Positions 28,863-37,627 of a DNA stretch of 64,000 bases are shown one piece after another. Source of the DNA: Yoonia tamlensis (GTDB lineage Bacteria > Pseudomonadota > Alphaproteobacteria > Rhodobacterales > Rhodobacteraceae); contig NZ_FOYP01000002.1 in assembly GCF_900115105.1 (NCBI RefSeq), forward strand, positions 310,001 through 374,000, given 5' to 3'. The translations under genes were made by a program, and so were the position numbers. The notes under the pieces are model-generated. The model saw nothing but the letters and a program-made list of their open reading frames with translations. It was not told the origin of the DNA and searched no databases. Position 1 is the stretch's first letter, and each line of letters begins with the position of its first letter.

Positions 28863-30065
28863 ATGTTAACAATCGAAAGTCTGACACACCTTGGAATGGG
28901 GCGCGCATCGGATGGGCGGTCGTTATTGCCACGCGTTTTGCCCGGTGAAGAGGTTGACGTTGCCCAAGACGGTACCGTGCGGATTGTGACGCCATCGGCC
29001 GATCGCATTGCGGCCCCTTGTCGGCACTACAAATCCTGCGGTGGCTGCGCGATGCAGCACGCGACCGACGCATTTGTCGCAGATTGGAAGCTGGGTATCG
29101 TGCAAAAGGCGGTGCAGGCGCATGGGTTGACGCCAGAGTTTCGGCCTGTGCTGACATCGCCCGCGCAATCACGGCGCCGCGCGAAATTTTCGGGGCGGCG
29201 TACCAAAAAGGGCGCGATGGTCGGCTTTCATGGCCGCGCCTCGCATACATTATTCGCGGTGCCGGATTGCCAATTGGTCACGCCTGCGCTGCTTGATATC
29301 TTGCCAGCGCTTGAGGCGTTGACCGTTTTGGCCTGTTCGCGCAAAGGCGAAATTGACCTGACCGTGACAGAGGCGCCACTAGGCCCCGATGTTTTGGTGG
29401 CCACAGACAAAGACCTGACGCCGCAGTTGCGGATCGAAATGGCGGCATTTGCGAACCAGCACGGATTGTCGCGGCTGGTGTGGAACGATGAACCTGTCGT
29501 CACGATCAACCCCCCCGCACAGGACTTCGGCGGCACAAAGGTCACGCCACCACCCGGCGCATTCTTGCAGGCAACCAAACACGGCGAAACGATGCTGCTA
29601 CAAGCGGTCGCGGAAATCACCGCCAAGGCACAGCGCGTCGTTGATCTGTTTGCGGGGTGCGGCACGTTTACACTACCGCTTGCCAAACGCGCAGAGGTGC
29701 ACGCGGTCGAGGGCGAGGCAGAGATGCTTTCGGCGCTGGATCGTGGCTGGCGCGCTGGGCACGAGTTGCGCAAGGTGACGACAGAAACGCGCGATCTGTT
29801 CCGCCGCCCGCTTGAGCCTGATGAATTGCGCCATTTTGATACGGCTGTAATCGACCCGCCACGTGCAGGGGCAGAAGCGCAAATCGCGACGCTGGCCCGT
29901 TCGGAGATCAAGACAATCGCAATGGTGTCATGCAATCCGATCACATTCGCGCGGGATGCAAAAACGCTGGTGGATGCAGGGTTTGGCATGGGCTGGGTGC
30001 AAACCGTCGATCAATTCCGCTGGTCGCCGCATGTCGAAATGGTCGCATCATTTTCGCGAAAATGA
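28863..30065 (+). CDS. [4Fe-4S] RNA uracil-5 methyltransferase family (RumA/TrmA-like)
   Basis: SAM-dependent RNA methyltransferase. It has a short TRAM-like N-terminus, then cysteines for an Fe-S cluster (CRHYKSCGGC plus PDCQLV), the SAM motif VVDLFAGCGTFTLPLA, IDPPRAGAEAQ, and the catalytic-Cys motif MVSCNPITFARD. 400 residues. The ATG is immediately after the ABC transporter stop, so it is probably co-transcribed, although the functional link is unclear. Whether it targets 23S rRNA or tRNA cannot be decided here. Confidence 0.88.
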   Translation: MLTIESLTHLGMGRASDGRSLLPRVLPGEEVDVAQDGTVRIVTPSADRIAAPCRHYKSCGGCAMQHATDAFVADWKLGIVQKAVQAHGLTPEFRPVLTSPAQSRRRAKFSGRRTKKGAMVGFHGRASHTLFAVPDCQLVTPALLDILPALEALTVLACSRKGEIDLTVTEAPLGPDVLVATDKDLTPQLRIEMAAFANQHGLSRLVWNDEPVVTINPPAQDFGGTKVTPPPGAFLQATKHGETMLLQAVAEITAKAQRVVDLFAGCGTFTLPLAKRAEVHAVEGEAEMLSALDRGWRAGHELRKVTTETRDLFRRPLEPDELRHFDTAVIDPPRAGAEAQIATLARSEIKTIAMVSCNPITFARDAKTLVDAGFGMGWVQTVDQFRWSPHVEMVASFSRK

Positions 30066-30153
30066 TGTCTTGTGCAAAATACTCCTACCTTTTGCCACAA
30101 TTTCGGGCTAAAAATCTGGAAAACGGCGAAGACCGTGTAAGTAGGCAGTAGAT

Positions 30154-30642
30154 ATGATTTCAAGACGATCAGTGATGGTTGGCGCGGCCGCAGGATTGGC
30201 CGGATGCACGGCTGTTCCGCAACAATACACCGGCCCCGAAGTAACCCGCATTCAGGTGTTTAAAGCCGAACGCCGGATGCAATTGTTGCATGACCGGACG
30301 CTTTTGCGTGAATACGGATTCGAACTGGGATTCACACCCGTTGGCCATAAAGTCCACGAAGGCGATGGGCGCACCCCCGAGGGCGCATATCGCATTGATC
30401 GACGCAATCCGAACAGTCGCTATCATTTGTCGCTCGGGCTGTCTTATCCGGATGCGGATGACGTTTCTGTTGCGCGCGGTTTGGGGCTCAATCCGGGCGG
30501 TGACATCTTTATCCATGGCACGCCCGCTGAATGGGTCGGTCAAAAGGATTGGACATGGGGCTGCATTGCCATTTCAAATGCTGAAATGGATGAGGTCTAT
30601 GCGATGGTGCAAACCGGCACTTTGGTGACGATCTACGCCTAG
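30154..30642 (+). CDS. L,D-transpeptidase (YkuD) lipoprotein
   Basis: 162 residues. A twin-arginine-like start (MISRRSVMVGAAAGLAGC) contains a lipobox ending LAGC, so it is a predicted lipoprotein. The YkuD domain follows, with GDGRTPEGAYRID, IFIHGTP and the catalytic Cys in WTWGCIAIS. This variant is closer to the YafK/ErfK-like group. Likely role is peptidoglycan cross-linking, editing or lipoprotein anchoring. Convergent with a CAP-domain lipoprotein, with a four-base overlap. Confidence 0.87.
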   Translation: MISRRSVMVGAAAGLAGCTAVPQQYTGPEVTRIQVFKAERRMQLLHDRTLLREYGFELGFTPVGHKVHEGDGRTPEGAYRIDRRNPNSRYHLSLGLSYPDADDVSVARGLGLNPGGDIFIHGTPAEWVGQKDWTWGCIAISNAEMDEVYAMVQTGTLVTIYA

Positions 30643-31184
30643 CCTGTCACGCTTGGGATCGGGCGGCTGACTGCAGGGTCGCTGCCGAAGTTCATGCACC
30701 ACCAAAGCTTTCCGGCAGCTTCTTGATACCACGAAATCCCCATGGCGCGGGCGTTCGGATCCAATATCACGGTGCGTGTATCAGGTTGCCCCATCCACGC
30801 GGCCAGCGTTTGCAATTCGGATTCGTATGATTCTGAAATGTTTTCGCCCAACAGGCGCCCTTGGAAACCTGCGCGGCGCGCACGGTCAAGCGGGCTGGAC
30901 CCGTCAGACCCAAACAGCCAAGGCCGGTTCTGAACCGACATATCGCGTGCATGTGTGGCGGCCGCAGCATTGAGCTGCGCATTGAGCTGCACAGGCGCAA
31001 CCCCGGCCCGCGCCCGAAGCGAATTCACACTATCAAGCATGCGGAATTGAACGGCAGCAGCATCGGCATCGGTAATGCGATACACGGTTGCAACCGGCAA
31101 CCCGTCGGCACCCAGCGGGCGTTGCGGTTCACAGGCGGCAAGCGTAGTTGCAGCCAATCCAAGAAGTAATGCGCGTCGGTCCAT
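30639..31184 (-). CDS. CAP/SCP-domain lipoprotein
   Basis: 181 residues. Lipobox TLAAC after a short signal peptide (MDRRALLLGLAATTLAAC) and one CAP domain (LDSVNSLRARAGVAPVQLNAQLNAAAATHARDM, GENISESYES, ARAMGISWYQE). Bacterial CAP proteins are secreted or envelope-bound with unclear roles. It lies between two L,D-transpeptidase genes, which suggests a cell-wall job (inference). Confidence 0.82.
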   Translation of the reverse strand: MDRRALLLGLAATTLAACEPQRPLGADGLPVATVYRITDADAAAVQFRMLDSVNSLRARAGVAPVQLNAQLNAAAATHARDMSVQNRPWLFGSDGSSPLDRARRAGFQGRLLGENISESYESELQTLAAWMGQPDTRTVILDPNARAMGISWYQEAAGKLWWCMNFGSDPAVSRPIPSVTG

Positions 31185-31340
31185 TCGTCACCTAATCCGG
31201 TTGTGTTTCACATCTTTATCGACATCAGAGCGACACTTCAAACCCACATCGCCCAGTTAACGTTTGTTTGAATTGCGGTGGCTGTCCTGACACATTAGAT
31301 TGCAGCCTTGAACATAGTTTCGACCAGACCGGAGACCGCA

Positions 31341-31922
31341 ATGAAAAACCAACTGTCACGCCGTGGATTTTTGGCGACCAGCGCTGCCATGATCGGCACT
31401 GGCGCTGTGGCGCAGACCGCCAATTCGACTGAAATAGAGCGCGATCTTTCCGGGCAGGTGCAGCGGAATATCTCGAGCTTTCGTTCGCTGGATTGGCAGC
31501 CCTATTTTAGCAACCTCAGCAACGGCGCGATTCTCGTCGATATCCAGTCGCGCGCGCTGCACTATTGGTCTGAAGATCAGTCGATTTACAAATTGTACCC
31601 GACAAGCGTGCCATTGACCGATGACCTGACGCGCACAGGGCGGACAGAAATTACGCGCAAGGTCGTAGGGCCAAGCTGGGCACCGACCCCAGCGATGCGG
31701 ATCCGCAACCCCGAATGGCCTGAATTCATCGGTCCAGGTCCGGATAACCCGTTGGGGTCACATGCGCTTTATCTGTCATGGCAATACTACCGTATCCACG
31801 GCACCCACGATACGCGCAAGATCGGCCGCCGTTCGTCAAACGGGTGTATTGGCCTGTATAATGAACAGATTGAAGAACTATACGGCTATGCGCAGATCGG
31901 CACGCAGGTCTTGCTGATCTAA
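31341..31922 (+). CDS. L,D-transpeptidase (YkuD) with Tat signal
   Basis: 193 residues. It has a twin-arginine signal (SRRGFLATSAAMIGTGAVAQ) and a YkuD catalytic region with YRIHGTHDTRKIGRRSSNGCIGLYN, where His and Cys of the HxG...S-x-GC motif are present. The start follows GGAG; an in-frame ATG 33 bases upstream is less well placed. Probable periplasmic peptidoglycan L,D-cross-linking. Its stop overlaps the convergent kinase gene by four bases. Confidence 0.88.
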   Translation: MKNQLSRRGFLATSAAMIGTGAVAQTANSTEIERDLSGQVQRNISSFRSLDWQPYFSNLSNGAILVDIQSRALHYWSEDQSIYKLYPTSVPLTDDLTRTGRTEITRKVVGPSWAPTPAMRIRNPEWPEFIGPGPDNPLGSHALYLSWQYYRIHGTHDTRKIGRRSSNGCIGLYNEQIEELYGYAQIGTQVLLI

Positions 31923-33181
31923 GAGCTGAAACGCCTGATCAACCACATGCCGATGCGGGATGTGCGGCGCTTTGGCCGCAGCCCAGGCGGGGTGTAGACG
32001 GGTTTTGCGGGGGCTTGCGTTTGCGCCCGCGTCTTACCGCTATTGACGATTTTGGATGTCTCTTCGTTGAACTCAAGCACCCAGTCGGGGATTTCCTTGA
32101 CGGGTGTTTCGATCTTGTGATCCTCAGGCTCCTGTTCAACCGTTTTCGAATTGCGCACATATTCGTTGGTCTCGGACACCAGCCGCGTCAATGTTTGGCC
32201 AAGACTGCTATCAGACTGCGCCAATATCAGCGGTTTGATCCGCTCGCTTTGGTTGCCATCGATCAGGTCCATCCATTCGCGCGCCGATTGTAGCCGGTCT
32301 TTGGGCAGAATTTTCATGGCCTTGTCGATCGCAGCAAGAAAAGCGGGTTCGTATTCGTCAAACCGACCCGCAAGCGGCGCACATGGATCAGGGTTCTGTC
32401 CCGCGAATTCTGCCATTCTGGTCTGGCTGTTCGGCGGCGCCACGCCCGAAATCAGATGATAGAAAGTGGCGGCAAGCGCATAAAGATCGCTGCAAGGGCT
32501 TTGTTTTCCGCCGGCAAAATAGAACTCCTGTGGGGAATAACCGTCTTTGACAACCAAAACCGCCGAAAGTTCGCGGGTTTCGCGGCTTGCTTCTTCGCGG
32601 GCGGCGCCGAAATCGATCAGAACCGGATTTCCCCACTTATCCAACAAGATATTGTCAGGTGAAATATCGCGGTGCAGCAAATCCCGACGGTGGACACTAT
32701 CAACCGCATCCAGCAATTTGATCAGGATTTCCTGAATTTGCGCGGGTCTGAGTTTTTGGTCACCTTTCTTAATTATATCAAGAAGATCGCGCCCCTCAAT
32801 CAGATCAAGGACCATATAGGCGGTGTCGTTGTCTTCAAAAATGCGGTGCACACCAACGACATTCGGGTGGCGCAGTTTTGCAATTGTGCGCGCTTCACGC
32901 ATGAACATCGTGACGATTGACCGGTATTTTTCGTAATGCTGGTCCGACCGCACATAGACGCTTTTGCCATCGCGACGGCAGAACACTTCGGGGTAGCATT
33001 CCTTGATCACGACATTGCGGCCAAGGTAGTTGTCATTCGCAAGATAGGTGATGCCAAAGCCGCCGTTCCCAAGTCGCCCCTTGATTGTGAACTGGTCACC
33101 AAGCAATGAGGTTCCATTGGGAAGCGCTTCGCCCTTTGTGGCCGAATTGGTCAGGTTTTTTGAAGCCGCTGCCGTCGTCAT
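31919..33181 (-). CDS. Serine/threonine protein kinase
   Basis: Hanks-type kinase domain (about residues 30-300): glycine loop GNGGFGITYLA, ATP lysine in VVIKECYP, HRDISPDNILL with catalytic Asp, and DFGAAR with metal-binding Asp. After it come about 120 residues of low-complexity, proline-rich linker ending RRTSRIGMWLIRRFSS, with no sensor domain or transmembrane helix. No phosphatase or forkhead-domain partner is adjacent. Regulated by nothing visible; it converges on an L,D-transpeptidase gene. Confidence 0.9.
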   Translation of the reverse strand: MTTAAASKNLTNSATKGEALPNGTSLLGDQFTIKGRLGNGGFGITYLANDNYLGRNVVIKECYPEVFCRRDGKSVYVRSDQHYEKYRSIVTMFMREARTIAKLRHPNVVGVHRIFEDNDTAYMVLDLIEGRDLLDIIKKGDQKLRPAQIQEILIKLLDAVDSVHRRDLLHRDISPDNILLDKWGNPVLIDFGAAREEASRETRELSAVLVVKDGYSPQEFYFAGGKQSPCSDLYALAATFYHLISGVAPPNSQTRMAEFAGQNPDPCAPLAGRFDEYEPAFLAAIDKAMKILPKDRLQSAREWMDLIDGNQSERIKPLILAQSDSSLGQTLTRLVSETNEYVRNSKTVEQEPEDHKIETPVKEIPDWVLEFNEETSKIVNSGKTRAQTQAPAKPVYTPPGLRPKRRTSRIGMWLIRRFSS

Positions 33182-33291
33182 AAATCACCAAAAACCTGCG
33201 CCGAAACAATAGCGCGTTCAAAAAATTCAACCCTGAACATAAGCGAAGAATGTGGTGGCAATGGGGCCAGCAAGCAAAAAATCGCCTATGT

Positions 33292-33329
33292 CAGGTGCAG
33301 AATATCGACAATAGCCGCTATTCTACCTG
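33292..33329. repeat. Stem-loop between hemH and the kinase gene
   Basis: On the minus strand CAGGTAGAATA can pair with TATTCT-gc-ACCTG (11 bp with a two-base bulge). A run of six T follows about 14 bases later. It could end hemH transcripts or sit in the kinase leader. No firm promoter could be assigned in this 218-base gap. Confidence 0.35.
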
Positions 33330-33399
33330 AATTGTGTCAGTATTTGCCCATATGAACGCGAGATTCAAGAATTAATTGCGCTTGTAGAAAAGACTGATT

Positions 33400-34464
33400 C
33401 TATGCCACCCAACCCTGCAAGTTGCGGGTGATTACTGCAGATAGTGCGTCAATATGTGCCGGATCATCGTTCAGGCAGGGGATATAGGTAAAATCTGTCC
33501 CACCCGCCTCTTCAAAGCTTTCTTTGATCTCTTCGTTGATTTCTTCCAGCGTTTCAATGCAATCGGCAGAAAACGCAGGGGCGCAAACGGCGATGTTCTT
33601 GATGCCATCCTCGCGGGCCAGCCGCGCGACCTCTTCGACGGTATAGGGTTTTAGCCATTCTTCGGGGCCGAATTTCGATTGGAACGCTGTTACGATCTGG
33701 CTGTCGTCCCACCCCAACCGTTCTTTCAAAAGCCGCGTCGTTTTCTGGCATTGACAGTGATAGGGATCGCCTTCGCGCAAATAGCGTTCAGGCACACCGT
33801 GGTAGGAACAGATCAGCTTTTCCGGTTTTTGATCCGCCCCCGCATAGGCGCGTTCAATGGATTGCGCCAGCGCGTCGATATAGGCGGGATCTTCGAAATA
33901 GGGTTCAACAACGCGGGCGATGGGTTGCTGTTTTTGGTCGATCAAGGCGCGGAAAAATTGGTCGTTCGCGGTGGCCGATGTTGGCCCCGCGTAATGCGGA
34001 TAAAGCGGAAAGAACAGGATTTTGGTGCAGCCTGCGGCAACCATTTCTGCAACCTTTGATTTGGTCGACGGGTTGCCATAGCGCATGCAGAAATCAACCA
34101 AGACCTTATCGCCATAGGCCTCTGTCATCTTGGCCTTAATCGCTGCGGTTTGCTGTTTGGTGATGGTCAGCAACGGGCTTTCGTCAGCGTCATTGTTCCA
34201 GATTGACCGATACGCCGCGCCTGATTTTGACGGGCGCGTCGTCAGGATAATCAGCTGCAAGATCGGTTGCCAACGCCACGCGGGGTAATCGACTACGCGT
34301 TTGTCGGACAGAAATTCGCTAAGGTAGCGGCGCATGGGCCAATAATTGGTTGAATCGGGCGTGCCGAGATTGGCCAACAAGATCCCGATCTTTGCGGGCT
34401 TGATCGCAGGATGGTCTTTGGGCGCGTGCGCCGGACGGGTTGCTGGCTGGGATGTGTCGGACAT
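33400..34464 (-). CDS. hemH: Ferrochelatase
   Basis: Inserts Fe(II) into protoporphyrin IX. Visible are ILLANLGTPDS, MRYGNPS, LFFPLYPHYAGPT, the catalytic-His segment ICSYHGVPERY and FQSKFGPEEWL, ending with CAPAFSADCIETLEEI. 354 residues from the ATG eight bases after AAAGG; two closely upstream start codons are worse placed. It is 26 bases downstream of a methyltransferase gene on the same strand, presumably the same transcript. Confidence 0.95.
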   Translation of the reverse strand: MSDTSQPATRPAHAPKDHPAIKPAKIGILLANLGTPDSTNYWPMRRYLSEFLSDKRVVDYPAWRWQPILQLIILTTRPSKSGAAYRSIWNNDADESPLLTITKQQTAAIKAKMTEAYGDKVLVDFCMRYGNPSTKSKVAEMVAAGCTKILFFPLYPHYAGPTSATANDQFFRALIDQKQQPIARVVEPYFEDPAYIDALAQSIERAYAGADQKPEKLICSYHGVPERYLREGDPYHCQCQKTTRLLKERLGWDDSQIVTAFQSKFGPEEWLKPYTVEEVARLAREDGIKNIAVCAPAFSADCIETLEEINEEIKESFEEAGGTDFTYIPCLNDDPAHIDALSAVITRNLQGWVA

Positions 34465-34490
34465 TGGCATCACCTTTGGCTGGAATTTGG

Positions 34491-35327
34491 TTAGGTATCG
34501 GACGGATCAAGCGGCGTTTCAACCGCGCCAAGCGCATCGGCTAATCGCGTGCGCGCGCTGCCGGGCCGCAGGGGCTGTTGTTGCCCGTCACCGGGCGCCC
34601 AACCTGTCAGAGTGATCAATTCAAACGTGGCATCCACGCGCCCGTCATCATTGCTGAAATGTTCGGCATAGATGCTGGCGGTTTCGGTCATCACATTGCG
34701 CCGTGTCATGTGTTTGATCCGGTCGGCCATCGCGTTCGTTTCGCCCATCTTGCGCAGGTCGTGCATCAGGTGGAACGCGTTCATATAGCTTGCGGTCAGC
34801 GGTGTGCCGTCAGCCACCGGCAGCGCAAAGCCCGCCCGCTGCAAAAGCGCGCCCAGATCACGAATTTCACCCATCGGCGCGATGCGCGGGGAAATTCCGC
34901 CGGCGACGATTGCTTCGGCTTCAGCCAGTGACGCGCGCAATTCGTGCAATGTTTGCCCGCCAAGGAACCCGCACAGCAAAAGCCCGTCGGGTTGCAGCGC
35001 GTGGCGGCATTGCACCAATTGCCCGACAGGATCATTCGCCCAATGTAGCGCCATTACATGCAGCACAAGATCATGCGCGCCAGGTGCCAGCGCCAGAACC
35101 TCGTCATCTGCAACAATCGTGGCATCAGGAAACGCCTGCGCCCAAAAATCGGGAAAGCCGGTCACAATCGCGACGGACGTAAAGGTTCTGTTAACCTCGT
35201 TCAGTCTTTCATGCAGCTCAGCGGCCAATGTGTCGTGCAAGAACAATGCGTCGGCATCTGCGCGGGCGCGGTTGCGTTGCAGGGCGGGGCGGTCAAACAG
35301 GGTGGGCATCTTTTCCATGCCCCCCAT
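34491..35327 (-). CDS. SAM-dependent methyltransferase (BioC/NDUFAF5-like)
   Basis: 278 residues. A class I methyltransferase fold with degraded SAM-binding glycines (VAIVTGFPDFWAQAF) and a clear post-I region (DLVLHVMALHWANDPVGQLVQCRHALQPDGLLLCGFLGGQTLHELRASL). This pattern resembles the NDUFAF5/BioC group of alphaproteobacteria. The atypical motif I raises the possibility that it is not a methyltransferase. The start among three closely spaced ATGs is uncertain. Operon with hemH; divergent from comF by 13 bases, so the promoters must overlap. Confidence 0.78.
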   Translation of the reverse strand: MGGMEKMPTLFDRPALQRNRARADADALFLHDTLAAELHERLNEVNRTFTSVAIVTGFPDFWAQAFPDATIVADDEVLALAPGAHDLVLHVMALHWANDPVGQLVQCRHALQPDGLLLCGFLGGQTLHELRASLAEAEAIVAGGISPRIAPMGEIRDLGALLQRAGFALPVADGTPLTASYMNAFHLMHDLRKMGETNAMADRIKHMTRRNVMTETASIYAEHFSNDDGRVDATFELITLTGWAPGDGQQQPLRPGSARTRLADALGAVETPLDPSDT

Positions 35328-35340
35328 CTAGGGTGCAATT

Positions 35341-36063
35341 ATGCGAATGCAAAGCGTGATCAGAGCAATATACCCTGCGCAATGCGTCGCATGTGATGCG
35401 CAAACCGAAAGCGAATTCGGATTATGTGGCGCCTGCTGGCGTGAAACGCGGTTCATCGGTGGGGTGATTTGTGATCGTTGTGGCACGCCTTTGCCCGGTG
35501 ATACGCCGGATGAAATGCTGCAATGCGATGACTGCATGAAAGTCGCCCGCCCGTGGGATCACGGGCGCGCGGCGCTTGTTTACACAGGGGTCGGGCGGCG
35601 GCTGGTGCTGGGGCTGAAACACGGGGATCGCACAGATCTGGCACGGCCTGCCGCGCATTGGATGGCGCGGGTGGTGCGGCCTTTGGTGCAGGCAGACAGC
35701 GTTTTGGTGCCCGTGCCGCTGCATTGGACGCGGCGGGTGCGGCGACGCTATAATCAGGCGGCATTGCTGGCATTGGCGCTGGGCAGGGTGTTGGAAGTAC
35801 CGACCTGCGCCGATGCGCTCTTGCGGCCCAAAAAGACCAAACCGCTAGAGGGGCACAGCCGTGATGCGCGTTTTGCGGCGCTATCGGGGGCGATCACGAA
35901 CAATCCTAAACGTGCAGGCGCTATCGCAGGCAAATCGGTGCTTTTGGTGGATGATGTGATGACCTCTGGCGCGACACTTGCCGCCGCAACCGAGGCCGCA
36001 ATGCAGGCCGGTGCCAGAAATGTGTCAATTGTTACGCTGGCAAGGGTGGCCAAAGACGCCTAA
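35341..36063 (+). CDS. ComF-family phosphoribosyltransferase-like protein
   Basis: 240 residues. N-terminal double zinc-finger-like cysteines (CVACDAQ, CGACW, CDRCGTPL, CDDC) and a C-terminal phosphoribosyltransferase fold with the PRPP loop VLLVDDVMTSGAT. ComF relatives take part in DNA uptake in competent bacteria, but homologues are widespread in non-competent ones. RRRYNQAALLAL is typical. Next gene is a glutaredoxin 30 bases downstream. Confidence 0.88.
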   Translation: MRMQSVIRAIYPAQCVACDAQTESEFGLCGACWRETRFIGGVICDRCGTPLPGDTPDEMLQCDDCMKVARPWDHGRAALVYTGVGRRLVLGLKHGDRTDLARPAAHWMARVVRPLVQADSVLVPVPLHWTRRVRRRYNQAALLALALGRVLEVPTCADALLRPKKTKPLEGHSRDARFAALSGAITNNPKRAGAIAGKSVLLVDDVMTSGATLAAATEAAMQAGARNVSIVTLARVAKDA

Positions 36064-36093
36064 ATACATCCCGACGGATAAAGGATGACCACG

Positions 36094-36351
36094 ATGAGCA
36101 CTGTCGAGATCTACACAAAAGCCACCTGCGGATTTTGCCATATGGCGAAACGGTTGCTTTCAGCCAAAGGTGTGAGCTTTGCCGAAGTTGATATTCTCAA
36201 GCAACCCAAGCGCCGCGCCGAAATGATTCAGCGCGCCAATGGCCGCAGCACGGTGCCGCAGATTTTTATTGCGGGCAAACATATCGGCGGCTGCGATGAT
36301 TTGATGATGCTTGATCGCAATGGCAAGTTGGATGCTATGCTGGCGGCATGA
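36094..36351 (+). CDS. grxC: Glutaredoxin 3 (GrxC)
   Basis: A small thiol-disulfide oxidoreductase using glutathione. The active site is CGFC (YTKATCGFCHMAKRLL) instead of the CPYC of enteric enzymes; STVPQIFIAGKHIGGCDDL holds the cis-Pro and GG glutathione-binding signature. 85 residues from the second ATG, which stands nine bases after AAAGG; the first ATG directly abuts that site. Coupled by ATGA to a nitrilase-family gene. Confidence 0.93.
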   Translation: MSTVEIYTKATCGFCHMAKRLLSAKGVSFAEVDILKQPKRRAEMIQRANGRSTVPQIFIAGKHIGGCDDLMMLDRNGKLDAMLAA

Positions 36352-37178
36352 AAACCGCCATCTTACAGCTAAATAGCAGCGATAACCCCGCGCAGAACCT
36401 GAACGATACGCTTGCGCTGGTTGCGCAAGCAGCCGCGCAGGGTGCGGGGTTTGTGCTGACGCCAGAGGTGACAAACTGCGTTTCCATGGACCGCGACCAC
36501 CAGCAAAGCGTCTTGCAGAATGAGGCGGATGATCGCACGCTTGCGGGGCTTTGCGCCGCGGCAAAGGCGCATCGGATATGGCTGTCGATCGGATCACTTG
36601 CGCTAAAAACGGATGATCCCGACGGGCGCTTTGCCAACCGGTCCTTTGTGATTGATCCCATGGGCGAGATCGTTGCGCGCTACGACAAAATCCACATGTT
36701 CGACGTGACAATCTCCGACAGCGAATCCTACAAAGAATCAGCGGGTTACAGACCAGGCAGTCGTGCCGTTGTTGCGCAAACGCCCTTTGGCGCGCTGGGG
36801 TTAAGTATTTGTTTCGATCTGCGCTTCCCCTATCTTTATCGCGCTTTGGCGCAAAGCGGCGCAGAAATCCTGCTGGTGCCCTCGGCGTTTTCGCCTGCGA
36901 CGGGTGCTGCGCATTGGGAACCGCTTTTGCGTGCAAGGGCGATTGAAACAGGGTCTTATGTGCTAGCCGCTGCGCAGACGGGCACCCATGCCGCAATCAC
37001 GGGTCGGACGCGCCAAACATATGGGCATTCGCTCGCAATTTCGCCTTGGGGCGAGGTGTTGGCGGATTCCGGCACAGTGGCGGGGATCACAATGGTTGAT
37101 ATTGATCGCACAAAAGTGGCACAAAGCCGCAAACGTATCGCGGCCCTTTCATTTGATCGGGCCTTTGAAGGTCCCTGA
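36348..37178 (+). CDS. Nitrilase-superfamily amidase (Nit1/deaminated-glutathione amidase-like)
   Basis: 276 residues with the Glu-Lys-Cys triad: Glu in TPEVTN, Lys in RYDKIHMFDV, Cys in LSICFDLRFPYLYR. The DKIHMFDV and CFDLRFP context is that of the Nit group, which hydrolyses deaminated glutathione. Co-translation with a glutaredoxin fits a glutathione-related repair role (inference). It is coupled to the MarR gene downstream by a one-base TGATG overlap. Confidence 0.88.
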   Translation: MKTAILQLNSSDNPAQNLNDTLALVAQAAAQGAGFVLTPEVTNCVSMDRDHQQSVLQNEADDRTLAGLCAAAKAHRIWLSIGSLALKTDDPDGRFANRSFVIDPMGEIVARYDKIHMFDVTISDSESYKESAGYRPGSRAVVAQTPFGALGLSICFDLRFPYLYRALAQSGAEILLVPSAFSPATGAAHWEPLLRARAIETGSYVLAAAQTGTHAAITGRTRQTYGHSLAISPWGEVLADSGTVAGITMVDIDRTKVAQSRKRIAALSFDRAFEGP

Positions 37179-37621
37179 TGTCCGAAAGCAATAAAAACCT
37201 TGCCGTGACGCTCTTTAGCGAGATTCTGGTCGTTGATCAGTTGGCGCGCGCAAGCGTGGCGCGGGTTCTGCCCAAGGGGATGGAGCTGTCGCATTTTTCG
37301 GTGCTGAACCAGTTGGCCCATGCGGGCGTGGAACGCACACCGGCCCAGCTGGCCAAGACATTTCACCTGACCCGTGGCGCAATGACTAATACGCTTGCCA
37401 AGCTCGAACGCGCAGGTTGGGTGCATGTGCGGCCTGATTGGGATGATGCGCGGCGCAAACTGGTTTCAATCAGCCCCGCCGGTCAATCGGCGCGCGATGT
37501 GGCGCTGGATGTCATCGCGCCGCTAATCGCCGAGGTCGTGAACACAGTGGGCGCTGACAAAGTGCGCAGCGCACTGCCGGTCCTGCGCGAAATGCGGGTT
37601 AAGCTAAGCGAGATAGAATAG
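37178..37621 (+). CDS. MarR-family transcriptional regulator
   Basis: 147 residues with a winged helix-turn-helix (TPAQLAKTFHLTRGAMTNTLAKLERAGWVHVRPDWDDARRKLVSISPAG), the wing being DDARRK. No conserved redox cysteine is seen. Its targets are unknown; it is the last gene of the comF-grxC-amidase-marR run and converges on ubiG. Confidence 0.88.
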   Translation: MSESNKNLAVTLFSEILVVDQLARASVARVLPKGMELSHFSVLNQLAHAGVERTPAQLAKTFHLTRGAMTNTLAKLERAGWVHVRPDWDDARRKLVSISPAGQSARDVALDVIAPLIAEVVNTVGADKVRSALPVLREMRVKLSEIE

Positions 37622-37627
37622 TCGCTG

